A DNA stretch of 64,000 nucleotides from NCBI RefSeq assembly GCF_003097635.1, contig NZ_QCZI01000006.1:124001-188000 (forward strand). The letters are read 5' to 3'. Shown piece after piece: positions 38,355 to 45,660 of the stretch (position 1 is its first letter; each line of letters opens with the position of its first letter). The translations under genes were made by a program, and so were the position numbers. The DNA comes from Flavobacterium psychrotolerans (GTDB lineage: Bacteria > Bacteroidota > Bacteroidia > Flavobacteriales > Flavobacteriaceae). Under the pieces are notes generated by a model. The model was not told the DNA's origin and searched no databases. It saw nothing but the letters and a program-made list of their open reading frames with translations.

Positions 38355-38381
38355 AACCCGAATATTTCTATTCGGGTTTTT
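38355..38381 (+). terminator. Terminator of the VanZ-like gene
   Basis: Perfect 10-bp stem AACCCGAATA / TATTCGGGTT with TTTC loop, followed by TTT. Confidence 0.9.
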
Positions 38382-38690
38382 AAATGACTGCATCAAATCC
38401 TGTTTAAAAAATGGTTGAAATAATCGATATTCAGCATTATAAATGAGTAAAGCATATTTTTTTTATGTTTTACACTACCTTTTAATCTTTTAATGTTTTT
38501 TTACGCCCAGTAAAACACATTCAACGTTAAAATAAATGAGCTACTAGGGCCTACGTGTATCCGCATTCTATGTAAAAAACAGCACACACACAAAATTAAA
38601 CAACGCATCGAGTTGTTGAGGGATTTCAAGTAATTATTTTTTTTATTTTGTTATTATTCAGAGGCTAAAGGCTTATTAGTCATTAGTCAA

Positions 38691-38719
38691 TATGATAAAT
38701 ATCATATCATTTCATATTT
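38691..38719 (+). promoter_or_regulatory. Palindrome and weak promoter before the T9SS gene
   Basis: TATGATA-AA-TATCATA at 38691-38706 is a perfect inverted repeat. CATATTTG at 38712-38719 is a one-mismatch -7 box. The palindrome would cover the spacer between -33 and -7, a good place for a repressor. The gene starts 105 bases downstream. The rest of the 38382-38823 spacer shows nothing clear. Confidence 0.4.
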
Positions 38720-38823
38720 GGTATAATTAACTTTGGGATTGAGTTTCATTAGTGTGTAATCACAATGAGAATTCAGGGTGAAACCGAAAACCATATAAGT
38801 AGGAAAATTTAAATTATCTTGTT

Positions 38824-40728
38824 ATGAAAAATTTTACTTTAATTTTAGTTATGATAGTCTTTGGATTGTCAAGTGCTACATTATTAGCACAAGGTAGTTG
38901 GAGTTTGCAAACCAATCCAACTAACAAAGCGGGGGAATCAATGCAATTTGTAAGTGCCGCAGAAGGTTGGATAGGATTATCTTCAAATCAGTTATTGCAC
39001 ACCACAAATGGTGGCGAATTGTGGAGTGTTGTAACTCCTAATAGTACAGATGTCACTTTCGGTGTAGATGCACCTGGTTCTAGAGTTAGTTTTATTAACC
39101 CTTCTACCGGTTGGGTTATGAAAACGTTGTCAAATACAAATGGAGATATGCTGGGTGCCGTATTATACAAAACCACAAATAGTGGAGGTACTTGGAGTCG
39201 AACTGTACTTTCAACTACTGCAGGGGATGCGGGAGTACAAGTCCAATTTGTAGATGCTACCCATGGCTGGGTGCTAATTTATAATATGACTACAGGAACT
39301 CCCACTTTTAAAAAAACCATAGATGGAGGAACTACGTGGACAACAACGAATGGTGGTGGAATTTTCTATTATGTGGATACAACAACTGGCTATTCATTTT
39401 CTGCAGGTCCAAATATGTTGCCTCCTTACACTATTTATAAAACAACTGATGGTGGAAGCAATTGGTCACCGCAATTTGTGGATAATACTTCAGGTGATAT
39501 GAATGCTATTCAGTTTACAGATGCGAATCAGGGGTGGATTGTTGGTAGAAATGGTAAAATATTCCAAACCACTAATGGTGGAACCACTTGGACTCAAATA
39601 TCCAACAGTGCTTTCAATACTAGTTATGATTATATTGCATTGTCATTCATAAATGGCTCAACGGGATGGATAGCATACAAAAACAACACTAACGGTAATC
39701 AATACATGTTGGCTACTACTAATGGCGGTTCAACATGGTCAACAGAGGCACTGCCATTTAGCTATAAAGTTTATAGTATGGATTTTTGGGATGCCAATAA
39801 TGGCTGGGCAACTGCAGATTATGGTCCTATAGTTAAATATAGTGTTTCAACTGGTTCTTATTCAAACTCAACTTTAAATGGGCCTTGGTTTTTTTATACT
39901 GACTTGACTCCTATTGATCCCTATAATGATAATTTGAATTATTTTGTTTTTGATGGAAACGGAAATATAATAGGAATGAATGGTTTTGGTGGTCCATGGA
40001 CTGGTAATTATACCGTTAGTGGAAGTGGTGTCATTTCTGGAACTTTAACTGATGGAAGTGAAAGTTTTCCAATTGGCGGTCAACTCACTTCAAATACTGA
40101 AGGAATAGGTTCGGCAGGAGGGCAAAACTGGAGATTCCACAAAATCGCCAATCCTGGTGTGTTGAAAGACAAAATTGTTGGAACATTATCAACTGACAAT
40201 TGTGGTTTTAGAAACGTTACCTTAAATATTGACAATAATGGGAATATCACCTCTGCCACAGGATTAACAGGGCCTGTTTCTGGGAGGGTTTACGCTGATT
40301 TAGGGGTTTATGTTGGTCACATGATTACTGGAGAAGCTCCAAGTTGGCATGAAGTTTCTATTTGGGGATACTACAGTAACGACAATTTAATCGGTCAACT
40401 TGGATTAGATTCTAAAAGTTGTAATAATAGATTATCTAATTTGGTTCGCTCTGACAACTTAGGTATCAATGATAACTATTTTGGTGGTAAAAATATTATT
40501 CTTTACCCTAATCAAAATAATGGTTTATTCTATATTGATGTTAAAGAACCTACAGAAAAATTACAAATAGAGATTTATAATGTTATAGGTCAAAAAATGT
40601 TTGAAGCCACAAATACTGATCAAAAAGTAACTAATGAAATATATTTTGAGCCTCAGAGCAAAGGTCTTTATTTTATAAAAATCTATGATGGCAAAAAGGT
40701 TTTTAAAGATAAAATACTGATCAACTAA
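38824..40728 (+). CDS. T9SS-secreted protein with Ycf48/BNR-type repeats
   Basis: A 634-residue exported protein. Signal peptide 1-22 ends at LLAQ. Six copies of a T-T-x-G-G-x-x-W motif recur about every 50 residues through the first 310 (TTNGGELW, TTNSGGTW, TIDGGTTW, TTDGGSNW, TTNGGTTW, TTNGGSTW), the hallmark of Ycf48/HCF136-like or sialidase-type beta-propellers. A middle region of no known family follows. The last 75 residues are a type A T9SS sorting domain (LYPNQNNGLFYIDV to the final ILIN). It is probably displayed on or released from the cell surface. Ligand unknown. Confidence 0.87.
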   Translation: MKNFTLILVMIVFGLSSATLLAQGSWSLQTNPTNKAGESMQFVSAAEGWIGLSSNQLLHTTNGGELWSVVTPNSTDVTFGVDAPGSRVSFINPSTGWVMKTLSNTNGDMLGAVLYKTTNSGGTWSRTVLSTTAGDAGVQVQFVDATHGWVLIYNMTTGTPTFKKTIDGGTTWTTTNGGGIFYYVDTTTGYSFSAGPNMLPPYTIYKTTDGGSNWSPQFVDNTSGDMNAIQFTDANQGWIVGRNGKIFQTTNGGTTWTQISNSAFNTSYDYIALSFINGSTGWIAYKNNTNGNQYMLATTNGGSTWSTEALPFSYKVYSMDFWDANNGWATADYGPIVKYSVSTGSYSNSTLNGPWFFYTDLTPIDPYNDNLNYFVFDGNGNIIGMNGFGGPWTGNYTVSGSGVISGTLTDGSESFPIGGQLTSNTEGIGSAGGQNWRFHKIANPGVLKDKIVGTLSTDNCGFRNVTLNIDNNGNITSATGLTGPVSGRVYADLGVYVGHMITGEAPSWHEVSIWGYYSNDNLIGQLGLDSKSCNNRLSNLVRSDNLGINDNYFGGKNIILYPNQNNGLFYIDVKEPTEKLQIEIYNVIGQKMFEATNTDQKVTNEIYFEPQSKGLYFIKIYDGKKVFKDKILIN

Positions 40729-40863
40729 AGGAATTGATGTTTCATTAATTCTAAATAATGTACATTGAAAAGGCACGATAAATAAAACTTGATTTTCAAA
40801 AGGGGAGCTACAGACTTTTAAAACAAATTCAATTGTTTTACACTGTAATTCATAGGAATGAAA

Positions 40864-40906
40864 AAAACGTCTTAATTAATTGATAGTCAATTTGTTAAGA
40901 CGTTTT
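40864..40906. terminator. Long hairpin, original terminator of tRNA-Phe
   Basis: Outer 12-bp stem AAAACGTCTTAA / TTAAGACGTTTT and inner stem AATTGA / TCAATT. Read on the minus strand it begins directly after the left copy of the att repeat and ends in a T run, exactly where a tRNA-Phe terminator would be if the element were removed. It can also end the + strand T9SS gene. Confidence 0.8.
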
Positions 40907-40911
40907 GTTTT

Positions 40912-40924
40912 GTGGTACCTCCAG
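40912..40924. repeat. Left attachment site (attL), 13-bp direct repeat
   Basis: GTGGTACCTCCAG, identical to 58710-58722, where the same bases are the 3' end of tRNA-Phe plus one base. It marks the left edge of the integrated element. Confidence 0.8.
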
Positions 40925-41064
40925 TACCATTTTTACTCAAAAACATCAATTATAGTAACTTCCTAAATCATTGACAAAAACTAATAAAGTCAATAAAATC
41001 AACACTTTACAAAGTATTTTTGCATTGAATAGGTTTGGATAAGTTTGTATATATTTTGGTTTAA

Positions 41065-41085
41065 CCGTACAAATGCCGTACAAAT
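41065..41085 (+). promoter_or_regulatory. Tandem CCGTACAAAT sites before the integrase gene
   Basis: CCGTACAAAT at 41065-41074 and again at 41076-41085, spaced 11 bases, about one helical turn. They end 5 bases before the integrase -7 box. Related sites occur at 43977 and 58634-58654. Likely arm-type recombinase or excisionase binding sites, or an operator. Confidence 0.6.
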
Positions 41086-41089
41086 TTTG

Positions 41090-41097
41090 TATATTTG
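41090..41097 (+). promoter_or_regulatory. -7 box of the integrase promoter
   Basis: TATATTTG, 23 bases before the integrase ATG, directly after the tandem CCGTACAAAT sites. A second TATTTTTG at 41015-41022 could be a further promoter. Confidence 0.65.
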
Positions 41098-41120
41098 TGT
41101 GTGATTAAATATGCATAAAG

Positions 41121-42374
41121 ATGGCTACAATTAACTTTTTATATCGTTCAACAAAAGAAGAAGCTCCAATAACTTTGAGGTTGTTATTCAGAAATAATAA
41201 TACTGATTATGTATTTGCAACTAATACCCGGTATGTTGTTACTAAGCATTATTGGACAAAACAACACGATATCAAAAAGCCAAAAGAATTGGCTGTAGTT
41301 AACAAACAGCACGAGGTAACAGAAGAACTCAATAAGATTGAAAAACACGTTCTAACTGCGTTTAATAACGTTAGTGCTGGTGCTGTTAATAAAGAATGGT
41401 TGCAAAACCAAATAGCGTTGTACTACAATCCACCAGTTCCAAAAGAGCAGCTTCCAAATGATCTAATTGGTTATTTTGACAAGTATCTTGAATTTAAGAA
41501 AAACGAGATTACTCCAAACACAAAAAAGAAAATCAATGTTATCAAGCAGCTTTTAATTCGTTACGTTGATTACACTAAAAAACCTTTAAACCTTACCGAT
41601 GTTGATGGCAATTTCAAAATGAGTTTTGAGGCCTATTGTTTGGAAAATCTTTATGCTCCAAATACTATTGCAACAGCTTTGAAATTTATTAAGACAATCT
41701 GCAATCACGCAAAATCTTACGGATTGGATATAAGTGTTCAATTAGGCAATATAAAAATCAAGCAAACAAAAGTAGATAGTGTTTATTTGACATTTGAAGA
41801 TTTAGAAAAAATTGAGAAAACGGACAAAAGCAAGTTTAAAGATAGTCTGATTAATGCTAGAGATTGGTTAATTATCAGCTGCTATACAGGGCAAAGAATT
41901 TCAGATTTTATGAGATTTACCGATAAGCAAATAAGAGTTGAAAACGGTAAAAGTTTATTAGAATTTACCCAGGTGAAAACAGGTAAAAATATGACCGTTC
42001 CATTACATAAAAAAGTATTGGAAATCCTTAAAAAAAGAAAAGGCAAATTTCCTTATGCCATATCTGACCAGAAATACAATGCCTATATTAAAAAGGTTTG
42101 TGAAATAGCAGAAATTGAAGAACAAGTATCTGGAAGCAAAAAATCCGAAACAGAAGAAGATAGCGGAATATATCGTAAAGAAGCAGGAACTTTTAAAAAA
42201 TGGGAACTTGTAACTTCCCACATTGGAAGACGCTCTTTTGCAACCAATTTTTATGGTAAAATTCCAACAACCTATCTAATATATGTTACAGGACACAGTA
42301 CAGAAACTATGTTTTTGACTTATATTGGAAAAAGCAACAAAGATTTGGCAATGGAATTAGTGAACTACTTTTGA
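41121..42374 (+). CDS. Tyrosine recombinase (site-specific integrase)
   Basis: A 417-residue phage-type integrase of the Bacteroidota family. Arm-binding N-terminal domain (1-95), SAM-like core-binding domain (about 105-205), catalytic domain (about 215-417). The catalytic residues can be seen: Arg in CYTGQRISDFM near 258, His-x-x-Arg in SHIGRRSF near 370, His in VTGHSTETM near 395 and the nucleophile Tyr in FLTYIGKS near 405. It is the first gene inside attL and would insert and excise the element at tRNA-Phe. Promoter sites directly upstream suggest that it is self-regulated. Confidence 0.95.
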   Translation: MATINFLYRSTKEEAPITLRLLFRNNNTDYVFATNTRYVVTKHYWTKQHDIKKPKELAVVNKQHEVTEELNKIEKHVLTAFNNVSAGAVNKEWLQNQIALYYNPPVPKEQLPNDLIGYFDKYLEFKKNEITPNTKKKINVIKQLLIRYVDYTKKPLNLTDVDGNFKMSFEAYCLENLYAPNTIATALKFIKTICNHAKSYGLDISVQLGNIKIKQTKVDSVYLTFEDLEKIEKTDKSKFKDSLINARDWLIISCYTGQRISDFMRFTDKQIRVENGKSLLEFTQVKTGKNMTVPLHKKVLEILKKRKGKFPYAISDQKYNAYIKKVCEIAEIEEQVSGSKKSETEEDSGIYRKEAGTFKKWELVTSHIGRRSFATNFYGKIPTTYLIYVTGHSTETMFLTYIGKSNKDLAMELVNYF

Positions 42375-42436
42375 TAGGTTTTAGTTAGTTTGGATTTATT
42401 TTGATATTTTCACATTCTGAAACTTAAATTTAATTA

Positions 42437-43945
42437 ATGGGAGAGTTTAGCAAAAGAGAAATTGAAATATATGACAGGATTGCAAACTTAATTGGAGGTG
42501 AAATGGTCACAATTGAATTCAATATAAAGGATAAGAGCAAACTTGAATTTTTATTATGCTCTACTTTAGAGGAAAAACAAAAAGTTACCAAAAAGAAAGT
42601 AAAAAGATTTAAAAAAGAAATTGATAATTGTAGTGAAGAAATTGCAGGTTATTTGCTTGTATTAGCTGATATTTTTGATAATGGTCAATATTATTTAGAG
42701 CAGGGAAATGTAACTAAAAGTTTTATAAGTGATTATTATGATGACCTCGTACAGATTTTAGTCAAAGAAAACAAAGACATTTCAGATTTATATGATTTAG
42801 AAGATATTATCACATCAAATGGTTATGATTATCAACTTATAGTAGATTATATTTTTGGTGTAAGTAATATGTATTTCTACCAGTATTATAAATCCCTTCT
42901 TGATATTCCTCTAGATGAGCCATTGTCAGATGAGCAAATCCATTTGTTAAACAAAAAAGAAAACACCCAAAAAATAAACGCAACAATCCAGGATTATAAA
43001 AAAGCCATTTATTCTGGATATTTTGAGGACTGTTTAAAAACTATGGACGAAGACGGCAAACCCAATATGTATTATTATTCAACTTTAATTTCTAATTGGA
43101 GAAAACAAAGAAGCGATGAGATTTTACAAAACCCGGCTTTATTCGAAAGAATTCAATTACTCCAGAGTTACAATAATATCTTATCTTTATTAATGAAAGA
43201 AATTGTTGGCTTATTCGAAAATATTGTGAAAGGTGTTCCAAATGAAAGACTTCAAAACGCAATTATGAATTCCATTAATTTTAAATGCGATAAAATTTCC
43301 AGTAGTTTAGATAGTATAAAAAATTTTGCTCAGATCATTAACCATAACATCAATACCAATGATTTTTATTTGGCAATCAAAATTCAGAATTATTGCTTGC
43401 TGATGTTTGATGATAGTGTCAAACTGATAGAAGACCAGTTATTTATAAGGATTCATAATAGTCCATTAAATGAAAAATTTCAATCGGCAAGAAAGGCCAT
43501 TGACGATGCAATAGATTTTGAAAAACTAAAGCTATTAAAAGAATTAAGTGAAAGTAAATTAGGGGAACAAACTTCCATATCCGAAGCTATTGGGAATAGT
43601 AACGAAAAATCTTCTAATATGAGTATTGATAATTCTATTGTAAAAAATCAAGTAAACCCATATCCGCAAGTATTTTCTAATGTAAAATCGTTTCAACTAT
43701 TCGAAAAATTATTTAATCAATTCAAGGATGGCAATAGTAAAATGGCGGATTTTAGTTTCATATACAGAAAAATGGTAGAGGACAATTATATTTTTAGTCA
43801 CTTCAAACCTCAAATGTTTATTGAATGGGTTAACAAAGAACCTTTTAAAATAAACCTTGATAAAATAAAAACGCTAAACGAATGTAGTACAAGTCAAAAA
43901 ATCAATACCTATACTACCACAAAAGAACTTATTCAAATAAATTAG
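42437..43945 (+). CDS. Unknown protein of the element's mobility module
   Basis: A 502-residue soluble protein that I do not recognise. The first 60 residues are Lys/Glu-rich and probably helical, and the bulk is predicted alpha-helical with several Tyr/Phe/Leu-rich helices. The last 85 residues form a compact block (FQLFEKLFNQFKDG, then DFSFIYRKMVEDNYIF and FKPQMFIEWVNKEP) that resembles C-terminal domains of other Bacteroidota mobile-element proteins. No membrane segment, signal or catalytic motif is visible. It lies between the integrase and the HTH genes, so a role in excision or its control is possible. Confidence 0.7.
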   Translation: MGEFSKREIEIYDRIANLIGGEMVTIEFNIKDKSKLEFLLCSTLEEKQKVTKKKVKRFKKEIDNCSEEIAGYLLVLADIFDNGQYYLEQGNVTKSFISDYYDDLVQILVKENKDISDLYDLEDIITSNGYDYQLIVDYIFGVSNMYFYQYYKSLLDIPLDEPLSDEQIHLLNKKENTQKINATIQDYKKAIYSGYFEDCLKTMDEDGKPNMYYYSTLISNWRKQRSDEILQNPALFERIQLLQSYNNILSLLMKEIVGLFENIVKGVPNERLQNAIMNSINFKCDKISSSLDSIKNFAQIINHNINTNDFYLAIKIQNYCLLMFDDSVKLIEDQLFIRIHNSPLNEKFQSARKAIDDAIDFEKLKLLKELSESKLGEQTSISEAIGNSNEKSSNMSIDNSIVKNQVNPYPQVFSNVKSFQLFEKLFNQFKDGNSKMADFSFIYRKMVEDNYIFSHFKPQMFIEWVNKEPFKINLDKIKTLNECSTSQKINTYTTTKELIQIN

Positions 43946-43950
43946 ATTAC

Positions 43951-43985
43951 CGTTCTATAAATAGAACGAAAACAGTCCGTACAAA
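43951..43985 (+). promoter_or_regulatory. Perfect palindrome and CCGTACAAA site before the HTH genes
   Basis: CGTTCTAT-AA-ATAGAACG at 43951-43968 is a perfect 8-bp inverted repeat with no T run, so an operator is likelier than a terminator. CCGTACAAA follows at 43977-43985, the same word found before the integrase. Both lie in the 115-base gap before the first HTH gene. Confidence 0.55.
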
Positions 43986-44060
43986 GAATGGTAGCGGGTT
44001 GATACTAGAATGCTCTTCATAATAATTTTGCCTTGTTAATAATTTGTAAAACAAGGTATT

Positions 44061-44348
44061 ATGGAAAACAACGCAATCCTATTAAAAGAACTATCGGTTG
44101 AACAACTTCAACAATTGATAGGCACATCCGTAAAAAACGGAATTCAAGAATTTCAAAAAGATCTTCAAACAAAAGACAACTCCGAAGAATTGCTCTCCCG
44201 AGATGAAGCTTGTAAATTCCTCAAAATCGACAGCAGCACTTTATGGGCTTGGACGAATAAGGGAAAAGTTACGGCTTATGGCATTGGAGCAAGGCGTTAT
44301 TACAAAAGGAGTGAGTTGTTGGAATGTCTAACCTTATTAAAAAAGTAA
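44061..44348 (+). CDS. Excisionase-like HTH protein 1
   Basis: A 95-residue DNA-binding protein. A helical N-terminal part (LKELSVEQLQQLIG) is followed by an HTH_17/MerR-like winged helix near residues 45-95: LLSRDEACKFLKIDSSTLWAW, then ARRYYKRSELLECL. Proteins of this kind act as excisionases or as plasmid/element regulators. It is followed after 3 bases by a second HTH gene. Confidence 0.88.
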   Translation: MENNAILLKELSVEQLQQLIGTSVKNGIQEFQKDLQTKDNSEELLSRDEACKFLKIDSSTLWAWTNKGKVTAYGIGARRYYKRSELLECLTLLKK

Positions 44349-44351
44349 GGT

Positions 44352-44633
44352 ATGCCATATTACGAACCAACCGAAAAAACGTTTCTTGAAATAAAAGAAC
44401 AGCTAAAAGACTTAAAAGCAATTCTAACAAAATCCCAATTACTCAATCCAGACGATTTGTTTTGTGACAACGAAGAGTTTCTCAAAATAATGAAAATCAG
44501 CAGGCGTACATCGCAGTTTTGGAGGAACACAGGAATTATTGGTTTTGTTCAAATTGGCAATAAAATTTATTTCCGACTAAAGGATATTCAAGAATTACTA
44601 AACAAGAACTACAAGCCAGCTAATAAAAAATAA
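44352..44633 (+). CDS. Excisionase-like HTH protein 2
   Basis: A 93-residue protein with a C-terminal helix-turn-helix near residues 38-90: FLKIMKISRRTSQFWRNTGII and then KIYFRLKDIQELLNK. The N-terminal third is a Lys/Glu-rich helix. The two HTH genes are adjacent and read with the replication-like gene 21 bases downstream, an arrangement common in Bacteroidota integrative elements. A DNA-bending or copy-control role is inferred. Confidence 0.86.
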   Translation: MPYYEPTEKTFLEIKEQLKDLKAILTKSQLLNPDDLFCDNEEFLKIMKISRRTSQFWRNTGIIGFVQIGNKIYFRLKDIQELLNKNYKPANKK

Positions 44634-44654
44634 TAGAATTAATAAATCCTAAAG

Positions 44655-45542
44655 ATGCTAGATTTATTAAAATTCAGAATTATAGATAAAATTCTAATAG
44701 ATACCGTTTGGAATAACGATCTATTAGAATATGTTGGCAAATCGGAAAGATTGTATAGTGATGAAATTAAAGAAAAGCAAACCAAGAAGTACAAAAATCT
44801 TTATTTTACAAAACACCAAAACCGATTAGAAATTAGTGGAAGCATACATTATTTTTTCAATGATGAATTACACAATGCCGACGATTTTTATATAGAATAT
44901 TGTATCAACGCTATTATTCAAATCAAGAATTTATTTAACCTTGATTTGAACAAATGCTACCTTGTTAATCTTGAATACGGTGTAAACATCAATCCAAGAA
45001 TAAAAGTTTCCGATTTAATCCATAATTTAATCTACCACGAAAAACGACAGTTTGCAAGAACAACAACCTATTTTGACTATAAGCAAGCAGGAAATGAAGC
45101 CTACAAACAAATAAAAGCCTATGATAAAAGTGTGCAATTTCCACACGAGTGCGAAAACACTTTTAGATTTGAAATTCGAACAAGACAAGCAAAATTCATT
45201 CACAGTCTAGGATTATTTACGTTGCAAGATTTAACTATTATTGACAACTACAATGTACTAATAGCTTCTTTACTCAAAGAATGGGATAATATTTTGCTAT
45301 TCGATTTATCCAAAGACATTGATACTAAATTTTTCAATACTAACTTTTGGGAAGATATTCTAAAAAACGGAAGCCGGAACAAATTCAACAATCAAAAGAA
45401 GCTTTATCATAAAAAATTAGGTACTGATAATCTTCACACCAACATTAGAAAAATCATAGAACGAAGAACCAAATATTTAAAATGTGTGCATATTCCAACT
45501 ATTACAAAGATGGAAACTGCACAGGTAAGAATTGTGTTTTAG
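44655..45542 (+). CDS. Replication-initiator-like protein (phage/plasmid gpII/X type)
   Basis: A 295-residue protein resembling initiators of the phage/plasmid replication group found in Bacteroidota elements. LEISGSIHYFFND near residue 57 and NLEYGVNINPRIKVSDLIHNLIYHEKRQF near 105-133 are its conserved core. IKAYDKSVQF near 156 and FRFEIRTRQAKFIHSLG near 171 follow. Such proteins nick and prime rolling-circle-like replication. I cannot point to an HUH pair, so the nicking activity is uncertain. It would let the excised circle replicate. The assignment is by pattern memory only. Confidence 0.6.
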   Translation: MLDLLKFRIIDKILIDTVWNNDLLEYVGKSERLYSDEIKEKQTKKYKNLYFTKHQNRLEISGSIHYFFNDELHNADDFYIEYCINAIIQIKNLFNLDLNKCYLVNLEYGVNINPRIKVSDLIHNLIYHEKRQFARTTTYFDYKQAGNEAYKQIKAYDKSVQFPHECENTFRFEIRTRQAKFIHSLGLFTLQDLTIIDNYNVLIASLLKEWDNILLFDLSKDIDTKFFNTNFWEDILKNGSRNKFNNQKKLYHKKLGTDNLHTNIRKIIERRTKYLKCVHIPTITKMETAQVRIVF

Positions 45543-45660
45543 AGTTTAGATTGAATTAATAAAGAGTTTTTTACCAAATCTTACTTTATTAGATGTTTTA
45601 CCACTTTTACATTCCACTGCTTTTTTGTATCATTGTATCATTATAATTAAATCAACTTCA

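Noticed and set aside
40912..40930. Inverted repeat TGGTAC-CTCCA-GTACCA at attL as a terminator
   Set aside because: It arises because GGTACC in the tRNA acceptor stem is itself palindromic; there is no proper T run and the stem is short.
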